A DNA stretch of 64,000 nt. It comes from Microthrixaceae bacterium. GTDB taxonomy: Bacteria > Actinomycetota > Acidimicrobiia > Acidimicrobiales > DATDAH01. Below the pieces are notes generated by a model, which saw nothing but the letters and a program-made list of their open reading frames with translations, was not told where the DNA came from and did not search any database. This document shows, piece by piece, positions 17,791-31,254 of the stretch. The position numbers were made by a program, and so were the translations under genes. Position 1 is the stretch's first letter. Each line of letters begins with the position of its first letter. The stretch spans positions 62,001 to 126,000 of the forward strand of contig JACJWK010000004.1 of the NCBI GenBank assembly GCA_020637195.1. The letters are read 5' to 3'.

Positions 17791-19046
17791 TGGAGCTCCT
17801 CCGCCTCGCCACCGCCGGCTCCGTCGACGACGGCAAGTCCACCCTCATCGGGCGGCTGCTCTACGACTCCAAGGCGATCTTCGAGGATCAGCTCGAAGCC
17901 GTCGAGCGCACCAGCCGCCAGCGCGGCGACGACTACGTCGACCTCGCGCTGCTCACCGACGGCCTCCGCGCCGAGCGCGAGCAGGGCATCACGATCGACG
18001 TGGCCTACCGCTACTTCGCCACCCCCAAGCGCAAGTTCATCATCGCCGACACCCCTGGCCACATCCAGTACACGCGCAACATGGTCACCGGCGCGTCGAC
18101 CGCCAACCTCGCCCTGGTGCTGGTCGACGCCCGCAACGGCCTCGTCGAGCAGTCCCGGCGCCACGCCTTCATCGCGTCGCTGCTGCGCATCCCCCACCTG
18201 GTGCTGTGCGTCAACAAGATGGACCTCGTGGGCTACGACCAGGACGTCTTCGAGGCCATCAAGGCCGAGTTCCGCGAGTTCGCCGCCCGGCTCGACATCG
18301 CCGACCTCACCTTCATCCCCATCTCGGCCCTGCACGGCGACAACGTCGTGGATCGCTCGGCCAACATGCCCTGGTACGAGGGCACGTCGCTGCTGCACCA
18401 CCTCGAGGAGGTCCACATCGCGTCGGACCGCAACCTCATCGACGTGCGCTTCCCCGTGCAGTACGTGCTGCGGCCGAAGAGCGACGAGCACCACGACTAC
18501 CGCGGCTACGCGGGCACCATGGCCGGCGGTGTGCTGAAGCCCGGCGACGACATCGTGGCCCTGCCCTCGGGCTTCACGTCGCGCGTGGCCCGCATCGACA
18601 CCATCGACGGGCCGGTCGACGAGGCGTACGGGCCCATGGCGGTGTCGGTGCTGCTCGAGGACGACATCGACATCTCGCGTGGCGACATGATCTGCCGGCC
18701 CCAGAACCGGCCCGAGACCGGCCAGGACGTCGACGCCACGGTGTGTTGGATGTCGGAGTCGTCGATCCTGGCCCCCGGCGCCAAGCTGGCCCTCAAGCAC
18801 ACCACCCGTTCGGTGCGGGCCCTGGTCAAGGATCTGCACTACCGGCTCGACATCAACACCCTGCACCGCGACGAGGACGCCAACGAGCTGACCCTCAACG
18901 AGATCGGCCGGGTCAGCCTGCGCACCACGGCGCCGCTGTTCTACGACGAGTACCGGCGCAACCGGACGACGGGCAGCTTCATCCTCGTCGACGAGGCCAC
19001 CAACGAGACCGTGGGTGCGGGCATGATCCTCGGTCCCACCACCTGA
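17790..19046 (+). CDS. cysN: Sulfate adenylyltransferase subunit 1, GTPase (CysN)
   Basis: A 418-residue EF-Tu-like GTPase. The P-loop GSVDDGKST is at residues 10-18, switch II is DTPGH, the guanine-specificity motif is NKMD, and the end (TTAPLFYDEYRRNRTTGSFILVDEATNETVGAGMI) is typical of CysN. GTP hydrolysis drives APS synthesis by CysD. The protein stops where a CysNC fusion would continue into APS kinase; here the kinase is a separate gene 57 bases downstream. The ATG overlaps the cysD stop (TGATG), giving tight coupling. Confidence 0.97.
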   Translation: MELLRLATAGSVDDGKSTLIGRLLYDSKAIFEDQLEAVERTSRQRGDDYVDLALLTDGLRAEREQGITIDVAYRYFATPKRKFIIADTPGHIQYTRNMVTGASTANLALVLVDARNGLVEQSRRHAFIASLLRIPHLVLCVNKMDLVGYDQDVFEAIKAEFREFAARLDIADLTFIPISALHGDNVVDRSANMPWYEGTSLLHHLEEVHIASDRNLIDVRFPVQYVLRPKSDEHHDYRGYAGTMAGGVLKPGDDIVALPSGFTSRVARIDTIDGPVDEAYGPMAVSVLLEDDIDISRGDMICRPQNRPETGQDVDATVCWMSESSILAPGAKLALKHTTRSVRALVKDLHYRLDINTLHRDEDANELTLNEIGRVSLRTTAPLFYDEYRRNRTTGSFILVDEATNETVGAGMILGPTT

Positions 19047-19090
19047 GGGCCGTGGCCCCGCCGCGACCCGGCGCCGCCCGACCGGCCGCG

Positions 19091-19096
19091 TAGGTT
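19091..19096 (+). promoter_or_regulatory. Putative -10 box (TAGGTT) of cysC, leaderless
   Basis: TANNNT box 6 bases before the cysC ATG, suggesting cysC has its own promoter besides read-through from cysDN. Confidence 0.45.
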
Positions 19097-19102
19097 CTGA
19101 CC

Positions 19103-19705
19103 ATGGCCAGCGAGAACGTGGTGTGGCACCCCTCCGAGCTGCCGCGTGCCGAGCGCTGGGCCGCCCTGGGCACGGCCGGCGCCACGCTCTGGTTCACCGG
19201 CCTGTCCGGCTCGGGGAAGTCGTCGGTCGCGGTCGCCGTCGAGCGCCGCCTGCTCGACGCCGGACGGCCGGCCTACCTGCTCGACGGCGACAACCTGCGC
19301 CACGGCCTCAACGGCGACCTGGGCTTCAGCGCCGCCGACCGCTCCGAGAACGTGCGGCGGGTGGGCGAGGTGGCCCGGCTGTTCGCCGACGCCGGCGTGG
19401 TGGCCCTCGTGCCGCTCATCAGCCCCTACCGGGCCGACCGCGACCGGGCGCGGGCCGCGCACGCCGCCGCCGAGGTCCCCTTCTTCGAGGTGTTCGTCAA
19501 CACGCCGATCGAGGAGTGCGAGCGTCGCGACCCCAAGGGCCTCTACGCCAAGGCGCGTGCCGGCGAGATCACCGACTTCACCGGGATCGACGACCCCTAC
19601 GAGGCGCCGGTCGCGCCCGAGCTCGAGCTGACCCCCGCCGACGGCGACCCGGCGGCGCAGGCGGCCGCGGTGCTCGCCCTGGTGGGCCTCTCCCCGGGTG
19701 GCTGA
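19103..19705 (+). CDS. cysC: Adenylylsulfate kinase (CysC)
   Basis: A 200-residue APS kinase. Walker A GLSGSGKS is at residues 33-40, LLDGDNLRHGLNGDLGFSAADRSENVRRVGEV is the classic APS-binding block, LVPLISPYRADRDRAR follows, and KGLYAKARAGEITDFTGIDDPYEAP closes the enzyme. It phosphorylates APS to PAPS, completing the cysDNC pathway whose by-product PAP is removed by the divergent CysQ. The 3' end overlaps the next lipoprotein gene by 8 bases. Confidence 0.97.
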   Translation: MASENVVWHPSELPRAERWAALGTAGATLWFTGLSGSGKSSVAVAVERRLLDAGRPAYLLDGDNLRHGLNGDLGFSAADRSENVRRVGEVARLFADAGVVALVPLISPYRADRDRARAAHAAAEVPFFEVFVNTPIEECERRDPKGLYAKARAGEITDFTGIDDPYEAPVAPELELTPADGDPAAQAAAVLALVGLSPGG

Positions 19706-20450
19706 GCGCACGCCTCGGCGTCGCCTCGTCGTCGCCCGGCCGGCGGCGGCCGCGGCGTTGGTGCTCGCCCTCGCCGTCGGGACGGTCGCGTGCGGAAGCG
19801 ACGACGACGACACCGGTGCTGCCGCGGGCGCGGCGGTGGCCGGGTCGGGCCCCACCAGCTCGTCGGCGACGGCCGAGGAGCTCGCCGCGGTGGACCTCAC
19901 GCCGGCGCTGTTGCGGCCCTCGGACTTCCCCGAGCCGGACGCGGTCGAGCCGATCCTGCTCGCCGGCGACTTCGGGGCGGTGGGCCCGGGCCAGCGCATC
20001 AAGCCCTGCGGTCAGGACCTTCGGGTCGAGCTCGGCGCCGAGGCGGGCCGGTTCTCGCAGTTCCGGGTGGACCGCTACGCGGTCACCCACACCGTGAGCG
20101 CGCTGCCCGAGCCGCAGGCGAGCGCGCTGGGACAGCGGTTCGCGGCGCTGACCCGCACCTGCACCGAGCCGTGGGTGCAGCCCGACCCGAACGGGGGCCA
20201 GATCACCCGCCGGGTGCTCGGCGGCTTCCCCATCCCCGATCTCGGCACCGACGCGGCGGCCTTCCTCGTCCGGGCGGAGAACCAACTGGGCGAGGACGAC
20301 ACCGTGCTGTTGATGGCGATCGACGGCCCGTACGTCGCGACCCTCGCGGTGACGGGCCCCGTCGGCGACCGCTTCGGGGCGGTCAGGCCGCTGGAGCTGG
20401 CGCTGGCCGAGCGGCTGCGCTCGCTGCCGCCCCCCGGCGGGGCGTCGTAG
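19698..20450 (+). CDS. Putative lipoprotein of unknown function
   Basis: A 250-residue protein. After a basic start, a hydrophobic helix (AAAAALVLALAVGTVAC) ends in a lipobox Cys near residue 32. A Ser/Thr/Ala tether follows, then an alpha/beta domain with two Cys (IKPCGQ and TRTCTE) that could pair outside the cell. The general plan resembles the PknH-type extracellular sensor fold, and the gene lies beside a receptor kinase; both points are suggestive only. It starts with GTG inside the end of cysC. The C-terminal 68 bases overlap the convergent zinc-ribbon gene. Confidence 0.7.
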   Translation: MAERTPRRRLVVARPAAAAALVLALAVGTVACGSDDDDTGAAAGAAVAGSGPTSSSATAEELAAVDLTPALLRPSDFPEPDAVEPILLAGDFGAVGPGQRIKPCGQDLRVELGAEAGRFSQFRVDRYAVTHTVSALPEPQASALGQRFAALTRTCTEPWVQPDPNGGQITRRVLGGFPIPDLGTDAAAFLVRAENQLGEDDTVLLMAIDGPYVATLAVTGPVGDRFGAVRPLELALAERLRSLPPPGGAS

Positions 20451-20727
20451 CGGCGGGCGGCTGCGCCTCACCGTAGGGAGCACCGGCGGTCGTGTAGCAC
20501 TCGGCGTGGTAGTGCTCGACGCGGTCCCACACGCCCTTGACGTAGACGTTGCAGATCGCCTGCTGCGCCTTGACCTTGGCCCGGAACTTCACCGGCTCGC
20601 CGCACTCCACGCAGGTCACCGAGCTGCCGGGCTCGATCGCCCGCAGCACCGCCCGGCTGGTCCAGCGCCGGGATCGTGGCGCGGCCCGCCCCCCGGCCCG
20701 CGAGCGGCGGGTGGTGGTGGGAGCCAT
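20383..20727 (-). CDS. Small zinc-ribbon-like conserved protein
   Basis: A 114-residue basic protein. The core CVECGEPVKFRAKVKAQQAICNVYVKGVWDRVEHYHAECY has two Cys pairs plus a His-x-x-Cys, fitting a zinc ribbon, with a dense Lys/Arg N-terminus. I recall this core as conserved in actinobacteria without an assigned function. The Ala/Pro-rich last 25 residues are antisense to the lipoprotein gene and may not be conserved. The ATG at 20727 is preceded by AGGAAG 3-4 bases upstream on the coding strand. Nucleic-acid binding is plausible from composition but unproven. Confidence 0.65.
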   Translation of the reverse strand: MAPTTTRRSRAGGRAAPRSRRWTSRAVLRAIEPGSSVTCVECGEPVKFRAKVKAQQAICNVYVKGVWDRVEHYHAECYTTAGAPYGEAQPPAATTPRRGAAASAAARPAPAPAA

Positions 20728-20849
20728 GACTTCCTGTCGGCACCAGACGCCCGCGCATGAGCCGCTCCCCGGCTCGGCGGGACGCGCCCGTCCTAGACTC
20801 GTGGGGACGGGCGGACGTGTACGGGCGACGGGGAGGGGCAAGACGCCCG

Positions 20850-22253
20850 ATGCCACCGCGGATCGACGGCTTCGACGACCTCACCCTGATCGGTCGCGGC
20901 GGCTTCGGGACGGTCTACCGAGCCCGCCAGACCCGCGTCGACCGCGTCGTCGCGGTGAAGGTGCTCGACGTCGTGGACGTGGACGAGGCGGCCCGTCGAC
21001 GGTTCGAGCGCGAGTGCCAGGCCATGGGGCGGCTCTCCTGGCACCCTCACGTCGTCGTCCTCCACGACTCGGGGCTGTGCGAGGAGGACAGCCGGCCCTG
21101 GCTCTCGATGGAGTACCTGCCCGCGGGCTCGTTCGGTGACCTGGTGGAGACTCGGGGTGCTCTGGCCTGGCAGGACGCCCTCGCCCGGGGCGTCGAGGTC
21201 GCCGGAGCGCTCGGTGCTGCCCACGGGGCCGGCGTGCTGCACCGCGACCTGAAGCCCGAGAACCTGCTGGTCGGTCCGTTCGGCGAGGCGAAGCTGGGCG
21301 ACTTCGGCATCGCCGCGTTCGAGGGCAGCGGCGCCACGACGGGACACGCCACGTTCTCGGTCGCCCACGTCGCCCCCGAGATCCTCGAGGGCGCGGAGCC
21401 GGACGAGCGGGCCGATCTGTACGGTCTCGCCTCCACGCTGTTCACCCTGGTCGACGGTGCGCCGCCGGTCGTCGACGGATCGCCCTCCCTCGCCGCCCAG
21501 ATCACCCGCGTGCTGCGCGAGCCCGCCCGGACACTGTCCGGAGTGCCCGACGACGTGGCGCGGCTGCTCGCCGAGAGCCTGGCCAAGGACCCGGACGTGC
21601 GCCCGGTGGACGCCGCCGCGTTCGGACAGCAGCTGCAGCGGGCGCAGCGGGACCATGGCCTGCCCGTCACCGAGCTGCGGCTGGCCGCGCGCGGGGTGGC
21701 GGAGCGAGGTCTCGACGAGAATGCCGCGGCGGAGGCGGAGGACGAGCCGCCTTCGGACGGCGGCTCCGGAGCGGGGCCGACGTCGATCGAGGGGCCCGGC
21801 GCACGCCCGGCGGCGGACCGGCGGCCGACCATCTCGATCCCGACGCCCGGGCCGCTTCCCGCGCCCGCCCCGAGGCGGACGCTCCGCCGGCGCCTGCGCC
21901 CCGCTCCGAGTCGGAGGGGGAGGCGACCCGTGGGGGTCGACGACCGGCGCGGGCGGTCGCCGCCGGTGCGCTGCTGGTGCTCCTCCTCATCGGTGGGGCG
22001 GTCGTCTGGCGGTGGGCCGACGGGGGGTCCGACGACCCCCCGGGTGGTCCGGTCGAGACGTCGCCCCGCGTGGAGTCGATCGCCGTGGGATCGGCGCCGC
22101 GCGGCGTCGTGGCGACGCCGGCGGGGGTGTGGGTCGCCAACTCCGACGACGACTCGGTCACCCGCCTCACGGGATCGGGTGACGAGGTCGCCACGATCGG
22201 GGTCGGCGCTCAGCCGCACCGGGTGGCCGCGACGGCCGACTCGCTCTGGGTGA
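20850..22253 (+). CDS. Receptor Ser/Thr protein kinase, kinase half (frame lost near 21870)
   Basis: Residues 1-270 are a complete Hanks-type kinase: glycine loop IGRGGFGTVYRA, lysine VAVKVLD, catalytic loop HRDLKPEN, DFG (LGDFGIAAFE) and the APE-equivalent VAPEIL. A Pro/Ala/Ser-rich juxtamembrane linker follows. The open frame continues to 22253, but after about 21870 it reads arginine/serine-rich nonsense. The -1 frame instead continues with a normal linker, a membrane helix and a beta-propeller (next feature). The intact gene would therefore be a single-pass receptor kinase like actinobacterial PknD, broken here by one missing base in a C-rich run. ATG 20850 has the Shine-Dalgarno GGGAGGGG; TAGACT near 20803 may be its -10 box. 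Confidence 0.85.
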   Translation: MPPRIDGFDDLTLIGRGGFGTVYRARQTRVDRVVAVKVLDVVDVDEAARRRFERECQAMGRLSWHPHVVVLHDSGLCEEDSRPWLSMEYLPAGSFGDLVETRGALAWQDALARGVEVAGALGAAHGAGVLHRDLKPENLLVGPFGEAKLGDFGIAAFEGSGATTGHATFSVAHVAPEILEGAEPDERADLYGLASTLFTLVDGAPPVVDGSPSLAAQITRVLREPARTLSGVPDDVARLLAESLAKDPDVRPVDAAAFGQQLQRAQRDHGLPVTELRLAARGVAERGLDENAAAEAEDEPPSDGGSGAGPTSIEGPGARPAADRRPTISIPTPGPLPAPAPRRTLRRRLRPAPSRRGRRPVGVDDRRGRSPPVRCWCSSSSVGRSSGGGPTGGPTTPRVVRSRRRPAWSRSPWDRRRAASWRRRRGCGSPTPTTTRSPASRDRVTRSPRSGSALSRTGWPRRPTRSG

Positions 22254-22900
22254 CCAACACCGGGGACGGCACCGTCAGTCGCATCGACGCCGAGTCCGAT
22301 GCCGTCGTCGCCACCATCGACGTCGGCTCGCGTCCGACCGGCATCGCCGCCACCGGGGACTCGGTCTGGCTGATCAACTTCGGGGACCGTTCGGTCATGC
22401 GCATCGACCCGGCGACCGACGCCGTCGTCACCACCGTGCCCCTCGACGCCGACGCGCGGGGCATCGCGGTGAGCGACGAGGCCGTCTGGCTGGTGCTGCG
22501 CGACGAGGGCGCGGTCGTGCGCGTCGACCCGGACGTCGGGGAGGAGGTCGCCCGGGTGCGCGTCGGCGCCCGGCCGTCCGACGTCGCGGCCGACGATCAG
22601 GGGGTCTGGGTGACCGTCGAGGGTGACGGCACCCTGGTGCAGGTGGACGAGGCCTCGAACGAGGTCGTGGCGACGGTCGACGTCGGTGACGCCCCGAACC
22701 TCGTCGCGACCGACGACGAGGACGTGTGGGTGGCCGACGCGGGACCCGGACGAGTCGTGCGCATCGACGCCCGAACGAGTCGGGTGGTCGAGACCGCGGA
22801 CATCGACACCCCGGCCCGGGGTCTCGGCGCCGCGGCCGGGCTCGTCTGGGCCTCGGCCATCGACCCCGACACCCTCCTCCGGGTCGACCCCGGCGCCTGA
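21872..22900 (+). CDS. Receptor Ser/Thr protein kinase, transmembrane and beta-propeller half (other frame)
   Basis: This frame carries an acidic linker (EADAPPAPAPRSESEGEATR), one membrane helix (AVAAGALLVLLLIGGAVVWRW, about 21953-22015), and then about seven repeats of 40 residues with the pattern GVWVxNxxDxxVxRI...VxTIxVGxxP, typical of a YVTN/NHL-like beta-propeller. In PknD-type kinases such a domain faces outward and senses ligands or the wall. A reader looking only for start codons would call a GTG at 21977, inside the membrane helix, so this is better read as the C-terminal part of the kinase gene. Coordinates of the left edge are approximate. Confidence 0.8.
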   Translation, partial: EADAPPAPAPRSESEGEATRGGRRPARAVAAGALLVLLLIGGAVVWRWADGGSDDPPGGPVETSPRVESIAVGSAPRGVVATPAGVWVANSDDDSVTRLTGSGDEVATIGVGAQPHRVAATADSLWVTNTGDGTVSRIDAESDAVVATIDVGSRPTGIAATGDSVWLINFGDRSVMRIDPATDAVVTTVPLDADARGIAVSDEAVWLVLRDEGAVVRVDPDVGEEVARVRVGARPSDVAADDQGVWVTVEGDGTLVQVDEASNEVVATVDVGDAPNLVATDDEDVWVADAGPGRVVRIDARTSRVVETADIDTPARGLGAAAGLVWASAIDPDTLLRVDPGA

Positions 22901-22916
22901 CCCTCGGCGGGTACCG

Positions 22917-24620
<1,704 letters not shown>

Positions 24621-24623
<3 letters not shown>

Positions 24624-24786
24624 GTCTGGTTTGTGCCTCCTTCGTCGGCATCCCTTCGGGATCCGACGTACGACGTTGGTGCTGCTCCGCTCCGCCTGCG
24701 CAGCGTGGGAGCCGTCGTCGGCGCCCCTGCGGGATCCGGCGTACGACGGTGGTGCGGTTCCGCCCTGCTGCGCAGCGTCACGATCC
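24621..24786 (-). repeat. Dispersed hairpin/leader repeat, copy B (upstream of ettA)
   Basis: Second copy of the family seen at 16692. It starts with the same CATGTCTG overlapping the gene's start codon, then CCTCCTTCGTCGG, then a hairpin ATCCC-TTC-GGGAT whose stem is extended by CGTCGG/CCGACG, then the shared GCTGCTCCGCTCCGC and TGCGCAGCG blocks. A second, weaker unit runs from about 24715 (CCC/GGG stem). Stem bases differ from copy A but pairing is kept. Confidence 0.8.
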
Positions 24787-24847
24787 GCGGGGATCGTCGA
24801 GACCGGATTCGCAGCCTACGAAGCCGAGACCGGCATGCGGCAGCCGG

Positions 24848-26026
24848 CTACTTCTTGCGGCCGATGAGCTTCTTCGCGGCCTCGGCGATGCCACCGCGCT
24901 TCTTGGCCGCCTTGCGGGCGGCGGCGGGCACGTCCTGCACGCCGTCGACGATGGTGGCGGCCTCCTGCGCGTCCTCGGCGGTGGTGGGCTCGGGGGTGGC
25001 GGGCAGGCCCGGCAGGATCAGGTCGATGCCCCGTCGGGGCGTGTCGAAGGCCAGCACCACGAACTCCCGCACCTCGCCCCGCTCGACCACGTCGCGGGCC
25101 CGGTTGGGCGGCGGGTCGCCCAGGGACTTCAGCGAGACGTAGCAGCGGGCGCCGCCCGCCTGCACGTACGCGCCGTGGGACGAGAACCGCTCGACCTCGC
25201 CGGTGACCGTGCTGCCCACGGGGTGGTTGGCCACGAACTCGATGAACGCCATCGGCTCGTTGGTCTTGTTGACGCTGGTGCGCTTGGCCGGCGTCGCCGC
25301 ATCCTTGCCGGCGGCCTTCGCCGTGCCCTTCGCGGTGCCGCCCTTCGCGGTGTCGCCGCCTTTCGAGGTGCTCGACCCGGACGCGGCCTTCTTGGGCGCG
25401 GCCTTCTTCGACCCGCCGCCGGAGCCGCCCCCCTTGGCCGACCCGCCGGCTCCGGCCTCGGTGGCCTTCTTGGAGCGTCCCCGGCCCCGCCCGCCGCCCG
25501 TGGAACCGGCGGCATCGCCGGTCGACGCCGGTTCCTGGGAGGCGCGCTTCTGGCTGGCGCCCGACGCCTTCTTGCGGGCCTCGCGCACGGCGCGCTGGCT
25601 GGTGGCGCCGCGCACCGGCGACCGGGGCACGAAGACCCAGCCCACCTCGGGCACGGGCTTGCCCCCGATGAGGCGCCCCTCGTCGAACAGCCACGGGTGC
25701 ATCCCGTGGAACTCCTGGAACGAGTCGTTGGACAGCACGGTGGCACCGGCCCGCTCGGCGATCTCCAGGACGAAGGCGTCGCCCCGCCCGATGGCGCCGG
25801 CCGGCGGGGTCACCATCTCGTTGTTGGCGATGGCGTCGTCGAACAGCTTGCGCTCGGAGCCGTCGATGCGGTGCCCGAACGTGGCATCCACGACGACCGT
25901 GAGCTTGTCGTGGGGGTGCTCGGCCAGGAACGCCCGCACGGCTTCGTCGAGTTGCTTGAGACTGGGGGTCGACCGGCCCTCGGTGGCGATGTTGGAGCCG
26001 TCGACCACGACGTGCATCGAGGCCAT
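24848..26026 (-). CDS. NYN (PIN-like, Zc3h12a-type) ribonuclease fused to an S1 RNA-binding domain
   Basis: A 392-residue protein with three parts. Residues 4-130 are an NYN/PIN-like nuclease: VVVDGSNIATEG, VVVDATFGHR and VLSNDSFQEF supply the acidic metal-binding residues seen in Zc3h12a-type RNases. Residues 145-260 are a Lys/Ala/Gly/Ser-rich, histone-tail-like linker. Residues 265-340 are an S1 domain (VGSTVTGEVERFSSHGAYVQ...YVSLKSLGD). A basic tail ends in KKLIGRKK. Together this indicates an RNA-cleaving enzyme that binds structured or ribosome-bound RNA; the target is unknown. ATG 26026 or ATG 26017 may be the start. The upstream region holds repeat copy C. Confidence 0.83.
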   Translation of the reverse strand: MASMHVVVDGSNIATEGRSTPSLKQLDEAVRAFLAEHPHDKLTVVVDATFGHRIDGSERKLFDDAIANNEMVTPPAGAIGRGDAFVLEIAERAGATVLSNDSFQEFHGMHPWLFDEGRLIGGKPVPEVGWVFVPRSPVRGATSQRAVREARKKASGASQKRASQEPASTGDAAGSTGGGRGRGRSKKATEAGAGGSAKGGGSGGGSKKAAPKKAASGSSTSKGGDTAKGGTAKGTAKAAGKDAATPAKRTSVNKTNEPMAFIEFVANHPVGSTVTGEVERFSSHGAYVQAGGARCYVSLKSLGDPPPNRARDVVERGEVREFVVLAFDTPRRGIDLILPGLPATPEPTTAEDAQEAATIVDGVQDVPAAARKAAKKRGGIAEAAKKLIGRKK

Positions 26027-26065
26027 GACGGGTCCCAGTCAAGCACCTGACGGGTCGCGGACCCG

Positions 26066-26206
26066 ACATACCTGTTGTCTGGCTGCTCCTTCGTCGCAGC
26101 GGCTTCGCCGATCCGGTTCGTCGGCGCGGCGCCTTCGCTCCGCTCCGGCACGTCGCCGGTCACGTGTCGGCTGGTCCTTCGTGGGAGCGGCTTCGCCGAT
26201 CGGATC
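26066..26206 (-). repeat. Dispersed hairpin/leader repeat, copy C (between the NYN-S1 and M20 peptidase genes)
   Basis: Third copy. It has CTCCTTCGTCG at 26086, then GCGGC-TTC-GCCGA followed by ATCCGGTTCGTCGG as in copy A. A second unit follows at about 26173 (TCCTTCGTGGGAGCGGC-TTC-GCCGATC). It is more diverged than A and B, and its right end abuts the -10 box of the M20 peptidase gene. Confidence 0.7.
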
Positions 26207-26212
26207 TACCCT
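26207..26212 (+). promoter_or_regulatory. Putative -10 box (TACCCT) of the M20 peptidase gene, leaderless
   Basis: TANNNT box 6 bases before GTG 26219. It lies directly at the end of repeat copy C and fixes the start of the gene. Confidence 0.5.
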
Positions 26213-26218
26213 GGCCGG

Positions 26219-27562
26219 GTGCTGCCTGCCGCCGACACGGTCACCGCCGAGGTCACCGACCTCCTCCAACACCTCATCCGCAACGCCTGCGTCAACGACG
26301 GGACCCCCGAGTCGGGCCAGGAGATCCGCAGCGCCGACCTGCTCGCCGGCTACCTCGAGGGCCCGGGGTGCGATCTCGAGCGGTACGAGGCCGCGCCGGG
26401 GCGGACCAGCCTCGTCGGGCGCATCGAGGGCACCGACCCGGAGGCCCCCACGCTGTTGCTGATGGGCCACACCGACGTCGTGCCGGTCACCCCCTCGGGC
26501 TGGAGCCGTGACCCCTTCGGGGGCGAGCTCGTCGACGGTGAGGTGTGGGGCCGCGGCGCGGTCGACATGCTCAACCTCACCGCCTCGATGGCCACCGCCT
26601 TCAAGTACCTCGCCCGGGACGGGTTCCGCCCGAAGGGCACCCTCGTCTACCTGGCGGTTGCCGACGAGGAGGCCAACGCCACCTACGGCGCCGACCACCT
26701 CCTCGGCCACGAGCTCGACGCGGTCCGGGCCGACTACGTCATCACCGAGTCCGGCGGCATCCCCATCCCGTCGCCCACCGGGCTGAAGCTGCCGGTCATC
26801 GTGGGCGAGAAGGGCCTGCACGGCGTCCACCTCACGGTGACGGGAACCCCCGGGCACGGCTCGCAGCCCTTCAAGACCGACAACGCCCTCGTCACCGCCG
26901 CCGAGGTGGTGCGCCGCATCGCCGAGCACCAGCCCGCCACCCAGATCCACGACATCTGGCGGGCCTTCCTCGAGGGGATGGAGTACCCCGACGAGCTCGT
27001 CGCCCCGCTGCTCGACCCCGACCAGCTCGTCGGCGCCCTCGACGTGCTCCCGGTGGGCATGGCCCGCCAGTTCCACGCGTGCACCCACACCACGATGGCG
27101 CCCACGGTCATGCACGGCGGGACCAAGATCAACGTGATCCCCGACGAGGTGACGCTCCAGGTCGACATCCGCACGCTGCCGGGCCAGACCTCCGAGGACA
27201 TCCACGCGATCCTCGGTGACGCCCTCGGCGACCTGGCCGACCGGGTGCGGATCGAGATCGACAGCAACGACCCGTCCAGCTCCTCGTCGGTGGACACCCC
27301 GCTCTGGGACAGCCTGGCCCGCCTCACCCCGCGCTGGTACGGCGAGTCGAAGCTGGTGCCGTTCCTCACCGTGGGCGCGACCGACGGGCGCTTCTTCCGC
27401 CGCCGCGGCGTGCCCGCCTACGGCTTCGGGCTGTTCAGCGAGCGCCTCACCATCGAGGACTTCGGCACGATGTTCCACGGCAACGACGAGCGCGTCGACC
27501 AGGACTCGCTGCGCCTGTCCACCGAGCTCTGGGACGCCGTCGCCCGCGACCTCCTCGCCTGA
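26219..27562 (+). CDS. M20-family zinc metallopeptidase (ArgE/DapE/carboxypeptidase-like)
   Basis: A 447-residue di-zinc exopeptidase. LLLMGHTDVVPV carries the first metal His and Asp, WGRGAVDMLN the bridging Asp, and LAVADEEANATYGADHL the catalytic Glu pair. The dimerisation lid runs over about residues 200-330. The family cleaves N-acyl amino acids, succinyl-diaminopimelate or dipeptides; the substrate here is unclear. The frame is open further upstream through repeat copy C, but GTG 26219 is preferred because of the -10 box 6 bases upstream and because it matches the family N-terminus. Convergent with kgd. Confidence 0.88.
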   Translation: MLPAADTVTAEVTDLLQHLIRNACVNDGTPESGQEIRSADLLAGYLEGPGCDLERYEAAPGRTSLVGRIEGTDPEAPTLLLMGHTDVVPVTPSGWSRDPFGGELVDGEVWGRGAVDMLNLTASMATAFKYLARDGFRPKGTLVYLAVADEEANATYGADHLLGHELDAVRADYVITESGGIPIPSPTGLKLPVIVGEKGLHGVHLTVTGTPGHGSQPFKTDNALVTAAEVVRRIAEHQPATQIHDIWRAFLEGMEYPDELVAPLLDPDQLVGALDVLPVGMARQFHACTHTTMAPTVMHGGTKINVIPDEVTLQVDIRTLPGQTSEDIHAILGDALGDLADRVRIEIDSNDPSSSSSVDTPLWDSLARLTPRWYGESKLVPFLTVGATDGRFFRRRGVPAYGFGLFSERLTIEDFGTMFHGNDERVDQDSLRLSTELWDAVARDLLA

Positions 27563-27575
27563 CTCGGCCTCGGGG

Positions 27576-27598
27576 CCCCGGCGCCGGCGCCGGCGGGG
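27576..27598. terminator. Possible bidirectional terminator hairpin
   Basis: Almost entirely G/C self-complementary stretch (CCCCGGCGCC...GGCGGGG) in the 43-base convergent gap between the M20 peptidase gene and kgd. There is no clear T tract on either side. Confidence 0.35.
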
Positions 27599-27605
27599 TT
27601 CGGGG

Positions 27606-31247
<3,642 letters not shown>

Positions 31248-31254
31248 GGGTGCG

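Noticed and set aside
26075..26218. N-terminal extension of the M20 peptidase through repeat copy C
   Set aside because: The extension is repeat-derived and family alignment plus the TACCCT box support GTG 26219.
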